Part shown: in pieces, positions 9,841 through 20,195 of the stretch
How the letters are laid out: the number at the start of each line of letters is the position of its first letter
Position numbering within the stretch: the first letter of the stretch is position 1
Assembly: GCA_023630585.1 (NCBI GenBank)
Contig: CM042552.1
Coordinates: forward strand, 18,047,569 to 18,111,568
Origin: Cranoglanis bouderius
Lineage: Eukaryota > Chordata > Actinopteri > Siluriformes > Cranoglanididae
DNA length: 64,000 nucleotides
Direction: 5' to 3'
Notes under the pieces: model-generated
The model's input: the letters and a program-made list of their open reading frames with translations, nothing else
What the model was told of the DNA's origin: nothing
Database searches by the model: none
Translations under genes and position numbers: made by a program

Positions 9841-10845
9841 ATGCTAATGAATCAATAGCACTTCATGTAAATGAGTTAGCATGAGCGCTAGGAAAGAGCG
9901 AGTATCTGTAACATTTTGTCCTTTAACAAAATGTTTTGTCCTCATATAAATCGTATTACTTTATTTAGATTCCTGCTCAGAGCCGCTCCTGGCTGTAGCG
10001 AAGATGATTTAGTGAGGAAGCTGAGATATATGTATATATTTAAAATTCACCTCAGAGCTAAAAATAGCCCCTTTTCCTCAGTGCCATCTGCTATCCGTCA
10101 CAACGGACAGGACGTTAATCCGGCGGCGGCTAACTATTACACGTCGTCCTCTAGCGCCTTTTCTCTTTCTCTTTGCGGTTTATCTCTTTGTGGTAGGATA
10201 GCGACGCGCTCTCTGGAGCATCCTTAATTAAAAAAATATGGTGTGATTTCAGTGACAGTCTTCTGAAGCTTTGTGACGTATGAGACGCTGAGTCAGCGCT
10301 CGTAAGATTGTCCCCCGTCCCCCCCACCCCCGCAAATAAAAAGGAACCAAGCATGAATTTCTATTGGATTCTTACACTTTGACAGGAAGTGGAGAAATAA
10401 AAATGGTGTTGAGAGAAATGGTTGGACCTGAGCATGTTATTTGTGCTACAAAATGGCTGGGGATTAACATCTCGGTGCGTAGCAGCTTTTGCACCAGCAT
10501 ACATGAAGCCGTTCCAGCTTTTAAATATGCTATAAAATCATGAGCTAGGTAAAACCAGGCTAACTGTTGTGTAAAAACACAAAACAAATGAAAAAGAAAA
10601 CATTAGCATGGCTCTCTAAAAAGCTAGCTAACCTGTGTTAGCCTTCATGCTTATACATTGTGGATTAGAGTGAGACGTCTGTACGTGACCACTAGATAGT
10701 TAACAAGCTAGCTAATAAGCATGATAGCTAGTTAGTTAGTGAGGCAGTGAGAGGAAGTTAATTCAGTATGTCATTTTTGTTGCTGTAGCATAAAACTTTA
10801 CTTCAAAAAATATATATTTGTTCTCTGAATGCTGTGAAAGTGGCT
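9841..10845. other. Unassigned sequence
   Basis: No gene is recognised. A CpG-richer piece lies at 10080-10330 (GGCGGCGGCTAAC, TAGCGACGCGC). At 10600-10760 the words GCTAGCTAAC, TAGCTAGTTAGTTAG recur as a loose GCTA-type repeat. Open frames of about 70-100 codons have no recognisable domain. Confidence 0.3.
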
Positions 10846-11232
10846 AACACTCCCCGGTGGACAAGATATGTGGACTACAGATGGAATAGGGTATGTGGGT
10901 TTGGACACATCCACAAAGTACTGATGATGGCGTTTATGTGCCCTATGTAGTGAATAGAGTGTGTAGTTTGGGATACGTCCACAGTGAACTGATGATGGTG
11001 TTTATGTGGACTATATAGTGAATAGGGTGTGTGGTTTGGGACATGTCCACAGTGGCTGATGATGGTGTTTAAATGGGCTGTATATAGTGTATAGAGTGTG
11101 TGATTTGGGACACGTCCACGCTGGACTGATAGTGGTGTTTATGTGGACTAAATAGTGAATAGGGAGTGTGGTTTGGGACACACCCACAGTGGACTGATGA
11201 TGGTGTTTATGTGGACTATATATTGGGTAGAA
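10846..11232. repeat. 68-bp tandem array, locus 1
   Basis: About 5.7 head-to-tail units of 68 bp. Each unit contains ACTGATGATGGTGTTTATG, GGACTATATAGTGAATAGG and GTGTGGTTTGGGACACGTCC with scattered substitutions. A second array of the same unit is at 25297-25580 in the same orientation. Confidence 0.9.
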
Positions 11233-11930
11233 ATTTTTTCTAGAAGTTTTTTTTTTTTTTTTTTTTTTAATTTATTTCCAGAATCGGATATTACACACAC
11301 TTCTCAGTTTTAAATGGCAGCCAAGAGACTTGGCCACTCTGGCCTTCAAAATGTAGATTTTCTTTCCCCCTATAAATGTCAGGCCTCAGCTGGCAAGTCG
11401 CGTACCTTCGGAGAACCTCGGCTATATTTTGTAGATAATAAGCTCTAAATTCAGATTTGTAGCTTCGTTTATATTGAGTTTTCCAGGTGAACTTTTTTTT
11501 TATGTTGTTCTACTCTCATATCGCGGTACACTTCGGAGTACCAGTAAATAATTATTATATGAGATATGTCATAATTGGTCTTACAGTAGAGGAGGAAGTG
11601 TGCATTAACAAGGCATCATGCCAGAAGGAAGAATTATTAAATGCATAACATCTTCCTGGCACTATATTGTTAGAAAGGTTGCAGTGTGACACTCGGTTCA
11701 GGAATAATCCAAGAGTGAATTTTCCGCTCATCATCAGCAAATCCACACACATGGAGCTGCAGTGTATTAGTGACTGTAGGCTAATAAACTAAAGGCGCAG
11801 TGTGTTTCTATAACGACTCTGTGACCTGCTACAGCAGTGTGGGAAAGGTCATCCCTGTAATAAACTGAAAAATACCTCCACATACGTTCATTAATAAACA
11901 TCAGTGTTCTTAATGTCACATTTTACTGGG
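11233..11930. other. Unassigned sequence with a poly(T) tract at about 11248-11270
   Basis: No coding or repeat family is recognised beyond the T run. The piece at 11550-11760 has a 65-codon minus-strand frame without recognisable content. Confidence 0.3.
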
Positions 11931-12556
11931 CAAAAAAAAAAAAGAAGAAGAATTAAAAATAATATAAGTGCATGTAGAAAAGGGGAGAATAAAAATAAAG
12001 AATGAATTAAAGAACAAAAGAACAAAAGAAAGAAAGATGAAAGGAGGGATGAAATACTAAGTAAGAAAGAAACAAGAAACAAGAAAGAAAGGTTGGAAAG
12101 TATGGACAAGTGAAAGAAAGAAAGAAAGAAAGAAAGAAAAGGATGACCAGATGATGAAGAAGGAAAGTAAGAAAGAAAGAAAGAAAGAAAAGGATGACCA
12201 GATGATGAAGAAGGAAAGTAAGAAAGAAAGAAAAGGATGACCAGATGATGAAGAAGGAAAGTAAGAAAGAAAGAAAGAAAGAAAAGGATGACCAGATGAT
12301 GAAGAAGGAAAGAAAGAAAGAAAGAAAGAAAGAAAAGGATGACCAGATGATGAAGAAGGAAAGAAAGAAAGAAAGAAAAGGATGACCAGATGATGAAGAA
12401 GGAAAGTAAGAAAGAAAGAAAGAAAGAAAAGGATGACCAGATGATGAAGAAGGAAAGTAAGAAAGAAAGAAAGAAAGAAAAGGATGACCAGATGATGAAG
12501 AAGGAAAGTAAGAAAGAAAGAAAGAAAGAAAAGGATGACCAGATGATGAAGAAGGA

Positions 12557-12608
<52 letters not shown>

Positions 12609-12834
12609 AAAGGATGACCAGATGATGAAGAAGGAAAGTAAGAAAGAAACAAGAAAGAAAGGTTGGAAAGTATGGACAAATGATGAAAGGAGGAAAGGCA
12701 GAAAGACAGTAAGCAAGAGCTAAAAATAATTTAAAAAAAGAAAGGAAGAACAAAAAGTAAACAGAAGATAAAAGAAAGCAAGATAAAAAACAAAGAAACA
12801 AAGAAAGGGATAGAAAGTAAGGAAAATATGTCTT

Positions 12835-12886
<52 letters not shown>

Positions 12887-13265
12887 AAAAGATCAATGGA
12901 TAAAAATAATTCCTGAAATGAAGACCCAAAAGAAGGTAAGAAAATGTAAATATGAGTGAGAGGAACTGAGGGAAGAAAAAAGAAATGAAGAAAAAAGAAA
13001 GCGGAAATGGATAAAAGGATAACAATTTAAGATAGATACAGAAAGAAGCAAAAGCAGGAAAAGGAATACAATGATGTACAAGAGAAAGAAAGAAAGAAAG
13101 AAAGAAAGTAAAACAAATGAACAAGAAAAAAGAGTGTAAGAATTATGGCTAAAAGGAGGAATCAAAGGAAGAATGGAAAAAAGACGAAATGCGAAACGAG
13201 AAAAGGTCCAAAAAAGAAAAAAAGGAGAGAAAAAAGAAGAAAAAAAAGAAGACATACAGGAGAAG
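11931..13265. repeat. Purine-rich GAAA tract, 1.3 kb
   Basis: The plus strand is almost entirely A and G, built from GAAA units and diverged derivatives, with pure (GAAA)n runs at about 12838-12890 and 13083-13108. Long minus-strand frames of Phe, Leu and Ser arise only because TTTC repeats lack stops. Long purine-pyrimidine tracts can form triplex (H-) DNA; this is an inference from composition. Confidence 0.95.
12115..12645. repeat. Compound minisatellite: fixed 27-bp core plus variable (GAAA)n
   Basis: Ten copies of the core GGATGACCAGATGATGAAGA plus AGGAAAG start at 12141, 12192, 12235, 12286, 12337, 12380, 12431, 12482, 12533 and 12612. The spacings are 51, 43, 51, 51, 43, 51, 51, 51 and 79 bp, so all differences are multiples of 4 and come from the GAAA spacer. 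The array is bracketed by a direct repeat containing GAAAGGTTGGAAAGTATGG at about 12088 and 12656. Confidence 0.95.
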
Positions 13266-13943
13266 GGGTTACTCAACATTCCATCAGTATTTTTTTTACA
13301 GAACAAGTCGCCCTTTAAACTTAAATAAATAAAACGTATATAGAAGAATTCCATGGTGCAGTGACTGAAATTCTCTACAAAAGTAAGTTTGAACAAAAGG
13401 CAGTAATTATAATTGATAAATGATGGAGAGGTTTAAGAGGAGAAGATGTGAGATTTGGGACGCGGGTGTCTCAGGCGGCTGTGCTTCATATCACTTCCAT
13501 GTGAACTCAGTCGCACTTTAGAGAGAGAAAATTGCCCAATTTGTTATGATGGACGGCGAACATAAATGTCTCAGAAACCATTCTGAAACAAACAGACGAT
13601 AATAGAAGCGCACGAGGATGACGATGAGCTCGTTTTCTCATTTTCTAATGGCCGGTTATAGACGCCGGAGAAGCAGACGGAACAATACTCGCGTGATTAC
13701 AAAACAATTCAGCTCGAATTACGTCTCATTAGAGTTCGGAGGTAGCAATTAATAAAGGGATGATGGGATACGCTGAAATCGGACTATATGGAATGGCAAT
13801 CATGGCCCTTTGAACTGAACACTTCAAGTTGGAGGAACAAATATTAAGTTTAGTGGAAAAAAGACTGTGTCCTAAACACTGGAACGTAAGAAGAGTTATT
13901 ATTAGAGTTCACTCTAACGAGAGCGCTGAGACATTTTCAAACA
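13266..13943. other. Low-repeat block, possible conserved non-coding element
   Basis: After the GAAA tract, the sequence from about 13440 to 13800 is free of simple repeats. It is richer in CpG than its neighbours and carries words such as GACGCGGGTGTCTCAGGCGG, TCTAATGGCCGGTTATAGAC and TACTCGCGTGATTAC. It has no convincing frame or splice pattern. I flag it only as a candidate regulatory element; this is inference from composition. Confidence 0.25.
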
Positions 13944-14150
13944 CCCGGGTGGTAGTGGTAGCTCAGTGGTTAAAATGTTGGACTACTGATCAGAAGGTTG
14001 TGAGTTCAAACCCCAGCACTGCCAAGCTGCCACTGTGGGCCCTTGAGCTGGGCCCTTGAGCAAGGCCCTTAACCCTCAACTGCTCAGTTGTATAAATGAG
14101 ATAAATGTAAGTCGCTCTGGATAAGGGTGTCTACCAAATGCCGTAAATGT
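13944..14150 (+). repeat. tRNA-derived SINE with LINE-type tail
   Basis: The 5' part is tRNA-like, with A box TAGCTCAGTGG at 13959-13969 and B box GAGTTCAAACC at 14002-14012, about 32 bp apart as in a tRNA promoter. A body with two CCTTGAGC repeats follows, then the tail GTCGCTCTGGATAAGG and CCAAATGCCGTAAATG, the tail type shared by fish SINEs and their LINE partners. It is a retroposon copy made from a Pol III transcript, not a functional tRNA gene: the acceptor stem does not close and the insertion has SINE structure. Confidence 0.9.
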
Positions 14151-14254
14151 TTCTGTTTTAAAAAATGTGTAATGGCTAGAGGCTTAAACTCACTTTACTT
14201 TTTGTTAACAGTGAAACAGAATTACATTAAATAGTGACTCAAGATTAAAACAAG

Positions 14255-14384
14255 GAAGAGAAAGAAAGAAAGAAAGATGATTAACCTGGAAAGAAAGGGC
14301 ATTGGCATGAAAGAGGGATGAAAGAAAGAAAGAAAGAAAGAAAGAATGTGAAATATATAATCAAGAATGAAAGGACATGCATGA

Positions 14385-14449
<65 letters not shown>

Positions 14450-14816
14450 GATTAATCTGGAAAGAAAGGGCATTAGCATGAAAGAGGGATGGAAGAAAGA
14501 ATGAAAGACAGGAAGAAAGAATGTGAAAGATACATAATCAAGAATGAAAGGACATGTGCATGAAAGAGAGATGAAAGAAAGAAAGAAAGAAAGATGATTA
14601 ACCTGGAAAGAAAGGGCATTAGCATGAAAGAAAGAAAGAAAGAAAGGAAGGAAGGAAGAAAGAATGTGGAAGATACATAATCAAGAATTAAAGGACATGC
14701 ATGAAAGAGAGATGAAAGAAAGAAAGAAAGAAAGAAAGATGATTAATCTGGAAGTGAAAGATACATAATCAAAAAAGAAAGGACATAAGCATGAAAGAGG
14801 GATGGAAGAAGGGAGG

Positions 14817-14863
<47 letters not shown>

Positions 14864-14965
14864 AGCATACTCAAGAAAGCAAGGACATAAGAAAGCGTGA
14901 GAAAAGACGAAGGAAGTAAGCAAGTAAGCAAGCAAAAAAGAAAGAAAGGAAGACAGGACAAGAAA
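14255..14965. repeat. GAAA higher-order tandem array
   Basis: (GAAA)n runs alternate with fixed words. GATGATTAACCTGGAAAG, AAAGGGCATTAGCATG and GATACATAATCAAGAATG recur about every 145-170 bp, with GATGATTAA starting near 14277, 14448, 14593 and 14738. This gives roughly four higher-order units plus a final GAAA run at 14818-14862. Minus-strand frames here are compositional. Confidence 0.9.
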
Positions 14966-15283
14966 GTTTTTACAATGGAAGTAACGTATTATAAAGCACT
15001 GCGAATGATGTCACCAAATTAGTTTCCCTTTTCTTCAGCATTAGCAAATTTGTATACAGAGCTGTTGTTTTAGCCTGACTAATTCGCTAACTGGCTAGTG
15101 GTCTAGTGGTCTAGTCAGTTGAGCTGCTACTGTTTTAACATTCTTTACATAATTTATTAATGTTTTTGACTGCTTTAAAACCTTCTTCCAGCACCTGGCC
15201 ATGTAAGGAGTAACCACTAAAATTGTGAGACAACTTGGAGTCACAGAAAGTGAAAATAGTTAGTGCAAAAACAACTGTTCTGA
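14966..15283. other. Unassigned sequence
   Basis: Short non-repetitive spacer. A local direct repeat GTGGTCTAGTGGTCTAGTC lies near 15098-15116. Nothing else is recognised. Confidence 0.3.
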
Positions 15284-16085
15284 GGCGATTCTGAGGTATA
15301 GCTGAGGGATTTCTGAGATAATTCTGAGTTACTTTTGAGGACATTCAGAGGCATTTCTGATGTAATTGTGTCTACAAGTGTGCTTAATTACTATTTGTGG
15401 TACTTCTGTGGTAATTCTTAGGTAATTCTTGAGGTAAATGTGTGCATACTGTAAGTGGCTAAATTCTGGTAATTCTTGAGGTAAATGTGTGCATACTGTA
15501 AGTGGCTAAATTCTGGTAATTCTGAGGTAAATCTATCCACAAGTGAGCTTAATTACTGTATAAGTTACTTCTGAGGTAATTCAGAGGTATTTCTGACGTA
15601 ATTGTGTCTTCAAGTGTGCTTGATTACTATTTGTGGTGCTTCTGTGGTAATTCTCAGATAATTCTTGAGGTAAATGTGTATATACTGTAAGTAGCTAAAT
15701 TCTGGTAATTCTGTGGTTTATTCTGAAGTAATTCTGAGGTAAATTTGTCCACAAGCGTGTTAACTTACTATCTGTGGTAGGTACTTATGAGGTAATTATG
15801 ATGTACTTTTGAGGTAATTCTGATATGTATCCACAAGTGAGCTTAATTAGTGTATGAGGTAATTCTGAGGTAATTTTATCGTAGTTATGAGGTACGTCTG
15901 AGGTAATCCTTAGTTAATACTGATGTCAGCCTTTGACAATTCTGAGGTACTCCTGAGGTCAATGTATCCACATGTGAGCTAAATTACTGCCTGAGGTAAA
16001 TATAGGTAAATGTCATTCTGATGTAATGTACTTTTGAAGCACATCTGAGGTACTGTTTTGAGGTAAATGTGTCCACAAGTGAGCT
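15284..16085. repeat. TTCTGAGGTAA tandem array with nested higher-order units
   Basis: The basic unit TTCTGAGGTAA (9-12 bp) is repeated with variants throughout. Longer units are superimposed. A block beginning AAGTGTGCTTAATTACTA recurs at about 15375 and 15615, roughly 240 bp apart. A 48-bp segment containing GAGGTAAATGTGTGCATACT is directly duplicated near 15430 and 15478. GTCCACAAGTGAGC marks further unit boundaries. Confidence 0.9.
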
Positions 16086-16494
16086 TAAGCCACATACCAT
16101 ACTAAAATGAGAAATTACATCCATTATACAAGTATACAAATGTAAATTCAAACACAGCCTGAGTTCTAGCATTCGACATGGAGTCGATAAGTACCTCTGT
16201 GGGATTTTTATCTTCCTTTGCACTTTTTCTTTGCTTAAGCTCAATTTCTTGAGGGCGAACTATATAGAAAAAAATTTAGTGACACCCTGACCTTCATCTG
16301 TGCAAAGCTCTGGTTTGTTTTTATGCATAGTTTTATAGTGTTAAACACTGTTTGCATTTCCGTTGCTGAAGGGCATCCAAACCGTTTTAACGGCTAATTC
16401 TCGCGGGATTGATTTGATGATTCGTGCCTCGTCCTTCGGTGCTCAACCTTTTTTTTTTTCTTGGAAAAGCCCGAGGGCTGGTGCTGTATTTTCA
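16086..16494. other. Unassigned sequence
   Basis: No repeat or gene recognised. An 86-codon minus-strand frame (16244-15984) partly overlaps the tandem array and lacks any domain. Confidence 0.3.
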
Positions 16495-16635
16495 GTGTTA
16501 TGTTATAAAAACAGCTAATCGGAGGCGTAATAAAAGCCACATGACCCTGGGCGGGGGGATTCTAATTATAAATAGGGCTACTTTGGCTGTATTATAGCCA
16601 TCATCAATTTTGGACTTCGTAGTTCATCTTTTTTT
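16495..16635 (+). promoter_or_regulatory. Candidate core promoter (GC box and TATA box)
   Basis: GGGCGGGGGG at 16549-16558 resembles an Sp1 site. Nine bases later TATAAATAG at 16567-16575 matches the TATA-box consensus. Upstream are AGCTAATCGG and CCACATGA, an E-box-like word. A start site would be expected near 16597-16605, about 35 bp before ATGGCGGAG at 16636. TAATTATAAATAGGG could equally be a homeodomain or MEF2-type AT element. There is no transcription evidence, so this rests on motif spacing. Confidence 0.3.
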
Positions 16636-16719
16636 ATGGCGGAGATAAAGATGATGGAGGGAGACCAGAAGATAGCAGCGGTAGCTCAGAGTTTAAGTGA
16701 CCAGAAGGTTGTAAGTTGA
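16636..16719 (+). CDS. Candidate short frame running into a SINE-derived splice donor
   Basis: ATGGCGGAG has a favourable G at +4 and opens a 27-codon frame beginning MAEIKMMEGDQKIAAVAQ. The frame enters the degraded SINE at about 16676 and meets a consensus 5' splice site, GTAAGT, at 16711-16716, just before its TGA at 16717-16719. If spliced there it would be a first coding exon of about 75 bases donated partly by the SINE. I do not recognise the peptide. It may well be chance; the interest lies in its position behind the GC and TATA boxes. No matching acceptor or second exon can be chosen. Confidence 0.15.
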   Translation: MAEIKMMEGDQKIAAVAQSLSDQKVVS

Positions 16720-16800
16720 AATTCCAAGACTGGGCTTGAACTAGACCCTTAATAATACTAAGTCACTCTGGATAAAAGCGTCAGCCAAATGAATAACTCT
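16672..16800 (+). repeat. Degraded tRNA-derived SINE
   Basis: GCGGTAGCTCAGAGTTTAAG corresponds to the A-box region and CAGAAGGTTGTAAGTTGAAA to the B-box region of the SINE at 13944. The tail AAGTCACTCTGGATAAAAGC and CAGCCAAATGAATAA follows. Parts of the head and body are deleted, so it is an older member of the same or a closely related family. Confidence 0.8.
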
Positions 16801-17339
16801 AAATGTGAGAAAGTCATGTCATGTCATATTTATTCTTCTGATTTGCTTCCATTTGGACTCCAAATCTGATTTTAATCAGCCAGCTGGACCGCTCATGATT
16901 TTGGCATTCCTCTTACCCAACTATATGCTAATTATCCAGATGGGTAATATTTCAATTTAGAAATTTGTCAGACTAATTTACCACTTCCACTCCAGCATGA
17001 TGCTATTATACCAGTTTAAAATCACACACATTTATTACAACAAACAATATTAAAAATGTTTGCACAAGGCAGAAATGTGATAAAATGGTTAAACAGCAGT
17101 TGAACCCATTGCTCATACTGATCTGAGACTGTCTTAGTGGGTGTGGCCTAATATTCTCATGAGCACAATATTCCCAGCCTGTAACGCCACTCAAGCAACT
17201 TTCACAGACTAGGTTAGATTTCACTTGCTAAGTTAGCTTTCACTTTTTTGGTCACTCAACCTTGTGATTGGTGAGGGTGGAGATTACATAAGCTTAACAG
17301 AAGACTATTAATTATTTCTTTGATTTTCTGCATGTCTTT
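16801..17339. other. Unassigned sequence
   Basis: No repeats or genes recognised. A 72-codon minus-strand frame (17224-17006) has no domain. Confidence 0.3.
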
Positions 17340-18140
17340 TTAACCAATCAGTCTACAGTTCCTGTCCAAAATCTCAGTGCAACCAATCAGACCATAATTC
17401 CCACCTAAAATGCTCCTGTAACCAATCAGACCACAGTTCCTGCCCAAAACACCCCTGTAACCAATCAGACCACAGTTCCTGCCCAAAACACCACTGTAAC
17501 CAATCAGACCATAATTCCCACCTAAAATGCTCCTGTAACCAATCAGACCACAGTTCCTGCCCAAAACACCACTGTAACCAATCAGACCACAGTTCCTGCC
17601 CAAAACACCACTGTAACCAATCAGACCATAATTCCCACCTAAAATGCTCCTGTAACCAATCAGACCACAGTTCCTGCCCAAAACACCACTGTAACCAATC
17701 AGACCACAGTTCCAGCCCAAAACACCCCTGTAAACAATCAGAATACAGTTCCTGCCCTAAATACCACTGTAACCAATCAGACCACAGTTCTTGCCCAAAA
17801 CACCACTTAACCAATCAGACCACAGTTCCTGCCCAAAACACCACTGTAACCAATCAGACCACAATTCCCACCTAAAATGCTCCTGTAACCAATCAGACCA
17901 CAGTTCCCACCCTAAACACCACTGTAACCAATCAGACCACAGTTCCAGCCCAAAACACCCCTGTAAACAATCAGAATACAGTTCCTGCCCACAGTGCTGC
18001 TGTAACCAATCATACCACAGTTCTCACCCAAAACACCACTGTAATCAATCACACCACAGTTCCCACCCAAAATGTCACTGTAACCAACCAGGACACAGTC
18101 TCCACCTACAATGACACCAATCAGAACACAGTTCCTGCCT
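17340..18140. repeat. 39-bp minisatellite, each unit with a CCAAT box
   Basis: About 21 units of 39 bp, each starting GTAACCAATCAGACCACAG and continuing CCTGCCCAAAACACCACT. About 17 units keep the core ACCAATCA, an inverse-symmetric NF-Y-type CCAAT sequence; variants have AACAATCA, TCAATCA or CCAACCA. Two unit types, A (CCTGCCCAAAACACC) and B (CCCACCTAAAATGCTCC), alternate as A-A-B for several rounds in the left half, giving a 117-bp higher-order period. The unit is 13 codons long and lacks stops in some frames on each strand, which produces spurious frames of 107-146 codons. The right end decays from about 18000. Confidence 0.95.
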
Positions 18141-18660
18141 AAAATGACAGTGAAAGTGGTAAGCATGAATACAATCCAAACATTCTGTCAGCTCTTCCAT
18201 GCCAGTCCTGTTTGCCTTATGGGATAGCGCAGTATCCACAGTGTCCAGTGGTTCCATACTGCAGAATCTCAGCGGAAGCAGTAGGTCTTCCGGATATTTC
18301 TCCATCTACTGTTTTATGAGTAATGAGAATTCGGACTTACTAGTCCTTTGGTGTACTGATTTCGGTATTAGTGATATTCAGACGCAGCCCATATATGTTG
18401 CAGGAAATCAGAAAAAATAAAGGAAACTCAGTCAACAATGCTGCTAACTTTGGCCACACATGAATGACCATAACTTAGAATTATGCACATGGTATCATGC
18501 TAAGTGATGGCTGCCAGCTCTATTTATTGATTCTTGAGTCAGCATGTATGGTCAAGTCATTCCTTTGCACCGAGTACACTTAGTTTCTAGTGCCCTTCGG
18601 AGGCCATTAGAGCATCTCACTCAATCAGGTAAATGATACAGTGACTGGACTTCAGGGAGC
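18141..18660. other. Unassigned sequence
   Basis: Single-copy-looking DNA with no recognisable gene. A 73-codon plus-strand frame at 18199-18420 lacks a domain. Confidence 0.3.
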
Positions 18661-18666
18661 ATCTCA

Positions 18667-18716
<50 letters not shown>

Positions 18717-18925
18717 GAGGACAGCAGCCACTTGAAGCAGATTGTGGCCTTTAGTGGTGGCTCAGCTGAAGTGCGCACTCCGGAGCTGATTGCATGGGAT
18801 CAGGATGAGGCCGCTGTAACATTTTGCCAATGAGGATCAGAGAGTTGGCTTGCAGAGGGACTTTACAGCAAGTCTGTATTCTTCTTCCTCTTCTTCTTCT
18901 TCTTTTTATTATATAACAGGAATTA

Positions 18926-18998
<73 letters not shown>
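18661..18998. repeat. Microsatellite cluster: (CT)n, (CTT)n, (TG)n(GA)n
   Basis: (CT)n at about 18669-18712 with one interruption, CTT repeats at 18880-18905, (TG)n at 18926-18947 passing directly into (GA)n to about 18998. Unremarkable mixed sequence lies between. Confidence 0.95.
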
Positions 18999-19000
<2 letters not shown>

Positions 19001-19716
19001 TAATTGGTGTTAGAAGACTCCTGACATCTGTGTGTCAATGTTAGGGGCTGAAAAATCAATGCAAAACAATTGACACCTTCCCTCTAGAGCATACGCTGCA
19101 AATTTAATGACTCGCTCATCGATTGAGCACGAAACAAAATAATTGATATAAACCAATCGTTTACCTTCCTCTAATTGTGGGGAAGAGAGTAAATTTTTTT
19201 TTTTTTTTTTTTTTTTTTGGGCAATCAGAGGAGTGATCTAATCGGAACAGTCACTTGGGTTCATGAATATTAATGAATATCAATTAATGCTAATTAACGG
19301 GGGAAAAGTGCATTACACGCATATATTATACATATAGCACATGATGTAGGGCATATGTGTCATTTCCTTCTCCAACTTGTGCACTTATATAATGAATAGG
19401 GTGCACACTTAGGGCTCTCAGATTAGGAGAATTGAGATGGACCCATTTACTCCTTACATAAGTCCACTGCGTTACTTTATAGTACATAGTCATTAGTTTC
19501 GTGCTACTGTAAAGTAGGGCACCATTTTAGGGAGTAAGGAGCTGAATTCTGAACGGCACCCTGTTGCACATATACAGTAGTGCACTATGTAGGGTTAAGG
19601 AGTCATTATTTCAAGTGCGCTTGCTGTAAATAGGGAGCAAAATGTCAACTTATTGGACATATAGTACACTAAGTAGGGTGTAGGAGTCATTATTTTATAT
19701 CTTATGCATCTATCAG
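18999..19716. other. Spacer with poly(T) and loose GTGCACTATATAGGG repeats
   Basis: Poly(T) at about 19194-19218. From 19370 to 19690 the words TAGTGCACTATGTAGGG, AGGAGTCATTATTT and ATAGTACACTAAGTAGGG recur about every 60-90 bp. This is a degenerate tandem related in motif (CACTATATAG) to the 68-bp arrays. No gene is recognised. Confidence 0.5.
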
Positions 19717-20195
19717 CCCATCTGTCTGTCTGTCTGTCTGTCTGTCCTATCTATGTGTATGTCAGTCTATCTGCCTGTATAGCTATCTGTCTATCTACCT
19801 GTCGACCTGTCTATCATACCTATCTGTCTGTTTTTTGTTCTGTCTATCTGTCTGTCTGTCTATGATACCTACAGAATGTGTATGTCACTTGTGTATGTCT
19901 GTTGTTTGGTGTGTCTGTCTATCTGTGTATCCCTCAGTCTGTATATCTGTCTATCTACCTGTCTGTCTGTCTATCATATCTATCTATCTGTCTGTCAAAT
20001 CTATGTGTATGTCAGTTTGTCTGTCTGTTGGTGTGTTTCTGGGTCTGTGTGTTTATGCCTCTGTCTCTATATCTGTCTAACTGTTTGGATGTCTATCTCT
20101 CTATCTACCTGTCTGTCTATCTATCATATCTATATCTCTGTCTACTGTTGTGTCTATATGTTTGTGTCTGTCAATCTGTCTGTCTATCTATTTGA
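19717..20195. repeat. (TCTG/TCTA)n tetranucleotide array with higher-order structure
   Basis: TCTG and TCTA tetramers fill the tract. Marker words ATGTGTATGTCAGT (near 19753 and 20006) and CTATCTACCTGTC (near 19792, 19950 and 20102) repeat at roughly 130-160 bp, showing duplication of longer blocks. Three overlapping plus-strand frames of 80-139 codons rich in Cys, Leu, Ser and Val are artefacts of the tetramers. Confidence 0.93.

Noticed and set aside
11891..13396. Minus-strand frames of 134-264 codons rich in Phe, Leu and Ser
   Set aside because: They are translations of (TTTC)n and its minisatellite; three overlapping frames are open at once, which is a sign of composition and not of coding.
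13944..14020. Functional tRNA gene
   Set aside because: A and B boxes are present, but the acceptor stem does not pair and a SINE body and tail follow.
17340..18140. 39-bp repeats with regular spacing, CRISPR-like at first sight
   Set aside because: There are no unique spacers: the whole 39-bp unit is repeated. The host is eukaryotic and no cas genes exist. It is a minisatellite.
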